From: Candidatus Margulisiibacteriota bacterium
Lineage (GTDB): Bacteria > Margulisbacteria > WOR-1 > O2-12-FULL-45-9
Reading direction: 5' to 3'
Assembly: GCA_018817195.1 (NCBI GenBank)
Contig: JAHIUL010000071.1
Span: 1-5,404 of the forward strand
Length of the DNA: 5,404 bases
Positions 1 to 4,928 of the stretch are shown piece by piece. The notes under the pieces are model-generated. The model had not been told where the DNA came from. It searched no databases and saw nothing but the letters and a program-made list of their open reading frames with translations. Each line of letters opens with the position of its first letter. Positions within the stretch are counted from its first letter, which is position 1. The translations under genes and the position numbers were made by a program.

Positions 1-84
1 ATAATCGGTGGGGTATGGGGCTTTTTTGACGCAGGCGTAGGCGGTTTAGTTGTTGCCTGGCTGTACAATAAGCTGTCAGCGTAG
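1..84 (+). CDS. C-terminal end of a small holin-like membrane protein (partial)
   Basis: Frame 1 is open from the window edge to a TAG at 82-84 and gives 27 residues, IIGGVWGFFDAGVGG then LVVAWLYNKLSA. The stretch is hydrophobic and glycine-rich, as expected for a last transmembrane helix, with the aromatic plus Asn-Lys end typical of a membrane interface. From memory it resembles the C-terminus of short two-helix proteins that databases label 'bacteriophage holin' in candidate-phyla bacteria (pattern WGFxDxxxGGxxxAWLYN). That label comes from homology and does not imply a prophage; no phage genes are visible here. The stop abuts the stop of the opposing 56-residue gene with no spacer, and a strong intrinsic terminator for this transcript begins 43 bases downstream inside that gene. 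The start and most of the protein are outside the window, so the function is uncertain. Confidence 0.5.
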   Translation: MIGGVWGFFDAGVGGLVVAWLYNKLSA

Positions 85-255
85 TTAGAATGATTTTTTA
101 CCGGTTGGTTTCCAACCGTGAGAAGCGCCGAGGCGGGCACGCACGCTTGCCTCGGCTTTTTTCTTAGTAACCGAACTTCCAACAAGCTTTCCCGTCTCTT
201 TGTTATATATCTTCCAAGGACGCGTGCCTCTGCCTTTTTTTACTGTATACGGCAT
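85..255 (-). CDS. Small, highly basic protein of unknown function (56 aa)
   Basis: I choose the ATG at 255 (MPYTVKKGRG...). The frame stays open upstream to an ATG at 381, but that would overlap the opposing YchF-like gene, add Cys-rich unconserved sequence and ignore the promoter just upstream of 255. The protein has 11 Lys and 4 Arg against 2 Glu. It reads as a probable beta-hairpin (residues 2-29, with NKETGK as a turn) followed by a short basic helix (31-42, KKKAEASVRARL), so nucleic-acid or ribosome contact is possible but is only inference. It recalls short MPYxVxK...NKxTGK...KAxAxxRxL proteins common in Patescibacteria that have no assigned function. No Shine-Dalgarno sequence is seen; a TTGACT/CACAAT promoter lies immediately upstream. 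Codons 31-43 are the exact antisense of the terminator for the holin-like gene. I do not recognise a specific function. Confidence 0.7.
   Translation of the reverse strand: MPYTVKKGRGTRPWKIYNKETGKLVGSSVTKKKAEASVRARLGASHGWKPTGKKSF
102..118. repeat. Perfect 7-bp inverted repeat with 3-base loop
   Basis: CGGTTGG (102-108), a TTT loop and CCAACCG (112-118) form a perfect hairpin within the last codons of the 56-residue gene. In neither direction is it followed by a T-tract (TGAGAAG on the plus strand, GTAAAAAATC on the minus strand), so it is not a classical intrinsic terminator. It could protect the 3' end of either transcript, or be a chance result of the codons for Gly-Trp-Lys-Pro-Thr-Gly. 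Confidence 0.5.
127..165 (+). terminator. Strong intrinsic terminator of the holin-like gene, inside the opposing CDS
   Basis: The 5' arm GCCGAGGCGGGC (127-138), loop ACGCAC (139-144) and 3' arm GCTTGCCTCGGC (145-156) make a 12-bp stem with two G-U pairs and an 8-bp perfect G+C-rich base. TTTTTTCTT follows at once (157-165). This is the canonical Rho-independent layout in the plus direction only; on the minus strand no T-tract follows the stem. It lies 43 bases past the stop of the holin-like gene and wholly inside the 56-residue gene, where the T-tract is read antisense as Lys31-Lys33. Confidence 0.88.
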
Positions 256-264
256 GATGGGGCT

Positions 265-293
265 ATTGTGCCATTGCTTTTTTGATGAGTCAA
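265..293 (-). promoter_or_regulatory. Promoter of the 56-aa basic protein gene
   Basis: On the minus strand, TTGACT (293-288) is followed after 17 bases by CACAAT (270-265). The hexamer is preceded by TGG, an extended -10 motif. The -35 matches consensus at 5 of 6 positions and the -10 at 4 of 6. The predicted start of transcription, about 7 bases past the -10, leaves roughly 3 bases before the ATG at 255, so the mRNA would be nearly leaderless. It overlaps the divergent promoter of the YchF-like gene. Confidence 0.6.
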
Positions 294-310
294 GCAATAA
301 ATGGTATGAT
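282..310 (+). promoter_or_regulatory. Extended -10 promoter giving a leaderless YchF-like mRNA
   Basis: TTGATG (282-287), a 17-base spacer and TATGAT (305-310) preceded by TGG (302-304) form a good sigma-70-type promoter with an extended -10. The -10 ends 6 bases before the ATG at 317, so transcription should start at or within a base of the A of the start codon. No Shine-Dalgarno sequence could be included in such an mRNA. The -35 directly abuts the -35 of the opposing promoter. Confidence 0.7.
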
Positions 311-316
311 GGTAAT

Positions 317-1342
317 ATGAAAGTAACAGTATTAGGCTCTCCGCAGGCAGGGCAGCAGCAATTATTTAGTTTATTAACCGGCATAGCGCTTCAAACTATC
401 CAGGAAAAACCGCTTGAAGTGCAAACTGGTATTTGCGAGGTTAAAGACGGCCGTGTAACCAGGCTTATCCAGCTGTATAATCCCAAAAAATCTACCTATG
501 CCCGCATCGAATATCTTTTGTTGCCTGATTTTAATTTGCAGGGGCCGGCCAAACTCAGTATTTTCAAACAAATTAAGAATGCTGATGAGTTATGTTGGGT
601 TACACGTTATGACAATGCGGAGGCAGATATTGCCTCTTTTATTTCTGAATTAGTTATCCAGGACTTGATGCTGGCGGAAAAAAGGCTGGGAACTATTGCC
701 AAGGACCAGAAGAGAAAATTTTCTGAACAAAATGAAAAAGAAAAACATTTAATGGAGCAGTGCAAAAAAGCTTTGGAAGAAGAAAAACCTTTGCAGAAAA
801 TGTCTTTTACGGATGAACAGACTAAATTGCTTAAAACATATCAGTTTTTGACCATGAAGCCGATCGTCTTAGTTGTTAATGTGCCTGAGAACAAAATCAA
901 AGACCAGGGAATCACAAAACAAATAGGGGAGAAGTTTTCTTTGCCCTGTGTTTGTTTAAGTGTTGAGCTGGAGCAGGAAATCAGCGGCCTTGATCAAACT
1001 GATCGGGTGAGCTTTATGAAGGAAATGGGCATTGATGAGCCGGCTATAGATAAGATGACCCAGTTGACCTTTGCTGGACTGGGTTTGATTTCATTTTTTA
1101 CTGTTGGAGAAGATGAGGTCCGCGCCTGGCCGCTGCGCAAAGGCGCGCTGGCGCCGGAAGCCGGGTCTGTGATCCACTCTGACATTGAAAAAGGTTTTGT
1201 GCGCGCTGAAATGTGCAAGTATGATGATTTAATTTCCGCCGGGTCTGAGGCGAAACTTAAAGAGTTAGGCAAGCATTATTTAAAAGGCAAGGATTATCAG
1301 GTGGAGGACGGCGACGTGCTCAGCTTCAGGTTTAATGTGTAG
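317..1342 (+). CDS. Divergent YchF/Obg-like protein with degenerate P-loop (DUF933/TGS C-terminus)
   Basis: This is a 341-residue protein with the architecture of YchF (OLA1 family, E. coli form about 363 residues). It has an N-terminal G domain, a charged helical insertion (about 113-175), the end of the G domain, and a C-terminal TGS/DUF933 domain (about 255-341) that is clearly conserved: [52 protein letters not shown]. The G4 motif NVPE (188-191) keeps the NxxE form that gives canonical YchF its ATP preference. In contrast the P-loop (7-15) is GSPQAGQQQ where the family has GxPxxGK[ST]T, so the phosphate-binding Lys and Ser are both Gln. The expected G3 DxxG reads DFNL (71-74). Known YchF proteins bind ribosomes and hydrolyse ATP; this one probably cannot hydrolyse it normally, which is inference. 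I start at ATG 317 (MKVTVLGSP), the usual YchF N-terminus, just after the extended -10; the 39 residues upstream are not conserved. The gene overlaps typA tail to tail by 11 bp. A paralogue with an intact P-loop may exist elsewhere. Confidence 0.85.
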   Translation: MKVTVLGSPQAGQQQLFSLLTGIALQTIQEKPLEVQTGICEVKDGRVTRLIQLYNPKKSTYARIEYLLLPDFNLQGPAKLSIFKQIKNADELCWVTRYDNAEADIASFISELVIQDLMLAEKRLGTIAKDQKRKFSEQNEKEKHLMEQCKKALEEEKPLQKMSFTDEQTKLLKTYQFLTMKPIVLVVNVPENKIKDQGITKQIGEKFSLPCVCLSVELEQEISGLDQTDRVSFMKEMGIDEPAIDKMTQLTFAGLGLISFFTVGEDEVRAWPLRKGALAPEAGSVIHSDIEKGFVRAEMCKYDDLISAGSEAKLKELGKHYLKGKDYQVEDGDVLSFRFNV

Positions 1343-3143
1343 CTTCTTTTTCCTTGCGGCCGCGTTCGTTTTCTGTTAAGAACCTTTTGCGCAAACGGAT
1401 ATTTTCCGGTGTTATCTCAACCAGCTCATCATCGTCAATAAATTCCAGGGCCTGCTCCAGGGTCAGGGTTATTGGCGGGGTCAGCCTGATGCCTTCATCA
1501 GCGCCGGCTGCGCGGATATTAGTCTTTTTCTTTTCTTTGCAGGGATTAGCCACCATGTCCTGGGAACGCGCGTTTTCTCCGATGACCATGCCTTCATAAA
1601 CATTAATACCAGGTCCGATAAACATGCGGGAGCGGTCCTGCAGGTTATTCAGGGCGTATGAAGCGGATTTGCCGCTGACAGTTGAGATAACCACGCCGTT
1701 CTGGCGTTTGGCGATTTCTCCTTTGTAGCGCTCATACTTGTAAAAAGCGTGGTTCAAGATGCCTTCGCCTTTGGTATTCATGATAAAGTCAGCCCGAAAG
1801 CCAAGCAGCCCCCTGGTTGGCACAAAAAACACCAGGTTGGTTAAGCCGTTTTTGCTGACCATATCCTGCATTTCGCCGCGGCGTTTGCCCAGCATTTCAA
1901 TTACCACGCCGGCATATTTGTCCGGCACCGAGATAATGGCCTGTTCAATGGGCTCCATTTTTTCATTATTAATAATTTTAAAGATAACTTTTGGCTGGGA
2001 TACCTGTATCTCATAACCTTCGCGCCGCATTTTTTCCAATAGGATAGATAAATGGAGTTCTCCCCGGCCGGAAATCTTAAAACCCTCCACAGCGCCAAGA
2101 GATTCAACTCGCAGGCCAACGTCAGTCTGCAGTTCGCGCTCCAGCCGTTCTTTTAAGTGCCTGGTTGTCACATATTTGCCTTCTCGGCCGGCAAATGGAG
2201 AATCATTGACCAGGAATTCCATGGTCAGGGTTGGCTCATCAATTTTTAAGAGCGGCAAAGGTTTTGGGTTATCTGCAGCGCAGATGGTTTCGCCAATTGT
2301 TATGTCCGGGATGCCGGCAATGGCCACCAGGTCGCCGCAGTCTGCAGATCCCACTTCAACTTGCTTTAAGCCTTCAAAAACCGAAAGTTTGCTGATTTTT
2401 GCCGGAGTAATTGATCCATCCCTTTTGCACACGACAATGGCAGAGTTTTTTTCAAGGCTGCCGCTGTTGACCCGTCCAATACCGACCCGGCCGACATAAT
2501 CATTATAAGCCAGGTTAGTTACCTGGATTTGCAGCGGCTGGCTGCTTAAATCCGGGTAGGGCGGGACATGTTTTAAGATTGTTTCAAAAAGCGGGCCAAG
2601 ATCTTTGCCTTTGTCCTCCATATTATATTTGGCAATGCCTTCGCGCGAGATTGTAAAAACTATTGGAAAATCAAGCTGTTCATCTGTTGCGTCCAGTTTT
2701 ACAAACAGGTCGAAAACCTGGTCAATAACTTTATGAGCCTGTTGGGCTTTTTTGTCAATTTTATTTATGACAACAATTGGCCGCAGGCCTAAGTTGAGCG
2801 ATTTGCCCAGGACAAATTTAGTTTGCGGCATGGGCCCTTCCTGCGCGTCAACCAGCAGCAGCACGCTGTCAACCATTTTTAAGACGCGTTCAACTTCTGA
2901 GCCAAAATCAGCGTGACCGGGCGTGTCAACAATATTAATTTTATAGTCCTTATAATGGATCGAGCAGTTTTTAGAAAATATAGTGATGCCGCGTTCGCGC
3001 TCCAATTCGTTGGAGTCCATGACTAAATCAGTGATTTCTTCGCGCTCGCTAAAAGCGCCGCCCTGTCGCAGCAGGTGGTCTGTTAGCGTAGTCTTGCCAT
3101 GGTCAACGTGGGCAATAATAGCTATATTGATGATCTTTTTCAC
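1332..3143 (-). CDS. typA: Translational GTPase TypA/BipA
   Basis: This 603-residue protein is the usual length (E. coli BipA 607). TypA is an EF-G-like GTPase that binds the ribosome and supports 50S assembly and stress or low-temperature adaptation. The G domain shows G1 AHVDHGKTT (11-19), switch I RGITI (51-55), DTPGH (73-77, with the catalytic-type His77) and NKID (127-130). G5 is ISR (165-167) where E. coli has SAL. The EF-G-like domains carry [14 protein letters not shown] (315-328) and GRGELHL (359-365). The BipA-specific C-terminal domain follows from about 480, with [10 protein letters not shown] (541-550) and the basic [10 protein letters not shown] tail. I choose the GTG at 3143 because [17 protein letters not shown] is the family N-terminus and an extended -10 ends 6 bases earlier. 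The 25 extra residues back to an ATG at 3218 are unconserved and would span the promoter. There is no Shine-Dalgarno sequence, so the mRNA is probably leaderless. It is divergent from the dipeptidase gene. Confidence 0.97.
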   Translation of the reverse strand: MKKIINIAIIAHVDHGKTTLTDHLLRQGGAFSEREEITDLVMDSNELERERGITIFSKNCSIHYKDYKINIVDTPGHADFGSEVERVLKMVDSVLLLVDAQEGPMPQTKFVLGKSLNLGLRPIVVINKIDKKAQQAHKVIDQVFDLFVKLDATDEQLDFPIVFTISREGIAKYNMEDKGKDLGPLFETILKHVPPYPDLSSQPLQIQVTNLAYNDYVGRVGIGRVNSGSLEKNSAIVVCKRDGSITPAKISKLSVFEGLKQVEVGSADCGDLVAIAGIPDITIGETICAADNPKPLPLLKIDEPTLTMEFLVNDSPFAGREGKYVTTRHLKERLERELQTDVGLRVESLGAVEGFKISGRGELHLSILLEKMRREGYEIQVSQPKVIFKIINNEKMEPIEQAIISVPDKYAGVVIEMLGKRRGEMQDMVSKNGLTNLVFFVPTRGLLGFRADFIMNTKGEGILNHAFYKYERYKGEIAKRQNGVVISTVSGKSASYALNNLQDRSRMFIGPGINVYEGMVIGENARSQDMVANPCKEKKKTNIRAAGADEGIRLTPPITLTLEQALEFIDDDELVEITPENIRLRKRFLTENERGRKEKEATH

Positions 3144-3157
3144 ATAATCATTATAAC
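3127..3157 (+). promoter_or_regulatory. Possible dipeptidase promoter sharing its -10 with typA
   Basis: TTGATG (3127-3132) and TATAAC (3152-3157) could serve the dipeptidase gene, but the 19-base spacer is long. The -10 overlaps the typA -10 on the other strand across TATA (3152-3155), since TTATAA is symmetrical. It would give a leader of about 55 bases containing the AGGGGG ribosome binding site. A weaker alternative is TTGTAT (3169-3174), 17 bases, TAGGAT (3192-3197). Neither is convincing alone. Confidence 0.3.
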
Positions 3158-3158
3158 A
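3150..3158 (-). promoter_or_regulatory. Extended -10 promoter of typA (leaderless start)
   Basis: Read on the minus strand, TGTTATAAT (3158-3150) is a perfect TATAAT with the TGn extension. It is followed by 6 bases (GATTAT) and then the GTG start at 3143. No -35-like hexamer is found 16 to 18 bases upstream (CGGATA, CCGGAT or TCCGGA). Transcription should therefore rely on the extended -10 and begin at the start codon. The arrangement copies that of the YchF-like gene: TGn, hexamer, 6 bases, start codon. Confidence 0.72.
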
Positions 3159-3206
3159 TAAAATTGGCTTGTATCCGGAGCGCTCAAGATGTAGGATTTT
3201 CAGCAT

Positions 3207-3212
3207 AGGGGG
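3207..3212 (+). promoter_or_regulatory. Shine-Dalgarno sequence of the dipeptidase gene
   Basis: AGGGGG lies 6 bases before the ATG at 3219 and can pair with the anti-Shine-Dalgarno CCUCC, with one G-U pair. It is the only clear ribosome binding site in the window and fixes the start of the dipeptidase. It contrasts with the leaderless-type starts of the three other genes whose starts are visible. Confidence 0.75.
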
Positions 3213-3218
3213 AAACAA

Positions 3219-4919
3219 ATGAAAAAAGCACTTATTTTGTTGGTTAGTTTAAGTATTTTTATTTCGCCTATTTCTGCCTGCACCACTATGATAGTTGGAA
3301 AAGATGCCTCAACTGATGGTTCTGTTATTGTGGCTCATTCTGATGATGATGAATTATTTGACCAGAGGTTAATTTATGTTCCGGCTATGGACCATGATAA
3401 AGGATCAAAACGGCCGGTTTATTATGATCCAGCTTCTTTAGGCGGGCCGAATGTGCGCTATGTTGGCTCAAGCCGCGGGCCTGGTTATGTTGATAAATCA
3501 CGGCCTGAGACAAAACCTTTGGGTTATATTGAGCAGGTGCCTCACACCTATGCTTATTTTGACGGCAACTACGCGGTGATGAACGAGCATCAGTTAATAT
3601 TTGGCGAATGCACTAACGGAGCCAAGTTCCAGCCAACGCCAGAAGCAGGCAGGATATTTTACAGCGCAGAATTATCGCGCGTGGCTGCGGAAAGATGCAC
3701 CACGGCGCGTGAAGCAATTGTTTTGATGGGCAAATTGATGAAGGAACACGGTTATTACGCAACTGGTGAAACTTTATTAGTTGGCGATACCAAAGAAGCC
3801 TGGGTTATGGAAATGTGCGCAGTGCCCAATCAAGAAGGCGGTATCTGGGCGGCCAAACGGGTGCCGGATGACGAATTCTTTGTGGCTGCTAATGAATTTC
3901 GCATCCGTGAGATTGATCCGGATGATCCTGATCTGATGTATTCCGAAGATTTATTTAAGGTTTTAGAAGACTTGGGCTGGTGGGACCCAAAACAAGGCAA
4001 GCTTGATTGGTTAGAAGCTATTAGCGTGGGAGAATACAACCATCCTTACTATTCTTTGCGCCGCGTTTGGCGGGTGATGAGCAAGGTTAAGCCTTCGGCT
4101 AATTTTAGCCCGTGGGTTGAAGATGGGTTTACCAGGGCATATCCATTTTCAGTAAAACCAGATAATAAGCTGTCAGCTCAAGATGTAATGAACCTTTACC
4201 GCGACCATTATGAAGGTACGGAATTTGATATGACCCGCGGCATGGCGGCCGGCCCTTTTGGTTTGCCAGAACGCTATTTTGGCCCGTATGACGGCAAATC
4301 TCCTGACGTAGCTTCGCCTGACCGTAAAATGATCGGCGCCTGGGAGCGGCCGCTGTCTGTGCGCTACGCTGGTTATACTTTTGTGAACCAGGCCCGCGGC
4401 TGGCTGCCGGATGCAATTGGCGGCATCTGTTGGTTTGGCCCTGATAAAGCTGCAACAACCGCCTTCGTGCCTTTCTACTCCGGTGCAGCTGATTTACCAA
4501 AGGTTTATCAAACCGGCTACACGGATACTTTTGACCGCGAAACTGCCTGGTGGGCGTTTAATTTTGTGTCAAACTGGGCTAACTTAAAATATTCCTATAT
4601 GATAAAAGATATTACTGCCAAGCAAAAAGGTGTTGAAGAGGAAGAGTTTGCTGTGCTGCCCAAAATAGACGAGCAGGCTCTGGAGCTTTACAATAAAGAT
4701 CCAAAATTGGCCAAACAGTTTATAACTAAATATTCAACGAACAATGCTAATAAAGTTGTTAAAGACTGGTGGGCGTTGGGCGATTTTCTGATTGCAAAAT
4801 ATGATGACGGCTATGTTAATAAGCCGGACATGGCCAGAGACGTGGGCTACCCAATGTGGTGGCTGGATGAAGTTGGCTATAAGAACGGGCCAACCACCTA
4901 TAAAAAGCACGTTGAATAA
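3219..4919 (+). CDS. Secreted C69-family dipeptidase (Ntn hydrolase)
   Basis: This 566-residue protein has a signal peptide (MKK, hydrophobic core 4-16, then PISA) followed by Cys21. In the C69 (PepD-like) family, N-terminal-nucleophile hydrolases that cut dipeptides, the nucleophile is a Cys exposed by processing, and CTTMIVGKDASTDGS (21-35) matches that N-terminus. Other family blocks are MNEHQLIFGECTNGA (121-135), GETLLVGDTKEAWVMEM (183-199), YRDHYEGTEFDMTRG (327-341) and GGICWFGPDKAATTAFVPFY (401-420). The length fits the longer secreted members rather than the roughly 470-residue lactobacillus enzymes, and no truncation or frameshift is visible. It should release amino acids from short peptides outside the membrane. 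The sequence ISAC also fits a lipobox, which would conflict with a free catalytic Cys. A clear ribosome binding site at 3207-3212 sets the start. It is divergent from typA, and its stop directly abuts the stop of the transglutaminase-like gene. Confidence 0.92.
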   Translation: MKKALILLVSLSIFISPISACTTMIVGKDASTDGSVIVAHSDDDELFDQRLIYVPAMDHDKGSKRPVYYDPASLGGPNVRYVGSSRGPGYVDKSRPETKPLGYIEQVPHTYAYFDGNYAVMNEHQLIFGECTNGAKFQPTPEAGRIFYSAELSRVAAERCTTAREAIVLMGKLMKEHGYYATGETLLVGDTKEAWVMEMCAVPNQEGGIWAAKRVPDDEFFVAANEFRIREIDPDDPDLMYSEDLFKVLEDLGWWDPKQGKLDWLEAISVGEYNHPYYSLRRVWRVMSKVKPSANFSPWVEDGFTRAYPFSVKPDNKLSAQDVMNLYRDHYEGTEFDMTRGMAAGPFGLPERYFGPYDGKSPDVASPDRKMIGAWERPLSVRYAGYTFVNQARGWLPDAIGGICWFGPDKAATTAFVPFYSGAADLPKVYQTGYTDTFDRETAWWAFNFVSNWANLKYSYMIKDITAKQKGVEEEEFAVLPKIDEQALELYNKDPKLAKQFITKYSTNNANKVVKDWWALGDFLIAKYDDGYVNKPDMARDVGYPMWWLDEVGYKNGPTTYKKHVE

Positions 4920-4928
4920 TTAATCAAC
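4901..4928 (-). terminator. Weak candidate terminator of the transglutaminase-like gene
   Basis: GTTGA (4911-4915) and TCAAC (4924-4928) flank a near-palindromic AT-rich centre (TAATTA), giving an 18-bp dyad with one mismatched pair. In the minus direction it is followed by GTGC and a five-T tract (4906-4902). The stem is short and A+T-rich, so it would be a poor terminator. Part of the symmetry simply follows from two TAA stops meeting back to back at 4919/4920. Confidence 0.3.

Noticed and set aside
1..84. Prophage or lysis cassette suggested by the holin-like fragment
   Set aside because: No endolysin, structural or integrase gene is near, and similar small membrane proteins are found outside phages. 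The remaining genes are ordinary cellular ones.
200..316. N-terminal extension of the YchF-like protein to an upstream ATG
   Set aside because: The extra 39 residues do not resemble YchF, they overlap the opposing small gene and its promoter, and the extended -10 at 302-310 lies within them.
256..384. Extension of the 56-aa protein to 99 aa, with CCCPAC resembling a zinc-binding motif
   Set aside because: The Cys cluster is the antisense of the GCAG-rich P-loop codons and the overlap is with a well-supported gene. No second Cys pair completes a zinc site, and the promoter points to the ATG at 255.
1356..1393. Possible ychF-like terminator from GCGGCCGC and TTGCGCAA palindromes
   Set aside because: Both palindromes lack a loop and no T-tract follows a stable stem. 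They read as normal typA codons.
1354..2499. Plus-strand open frames antisense to typA
   Set aside because: Their Ser/Pro/Arg-rich composition is typical of the antisense of a conserved gene, and no ribosome binding site or recognisable domain is present.
3144..3218. Longer TypA start at the ATG at 3218
   Set aside because: TypA proteins begin a few residues before the AHVDHGK motif. The 25 extra residues are unconserved, and the perfect TGTTATAAT promoter falls inside them.
4129..4500. 123-residue minus-strand open frame within the dipeptidase gene
   Set aside because: It is an Arg/Gln-rich shadow of a strongly conserved coding region and shows no family features or promoter of its own.
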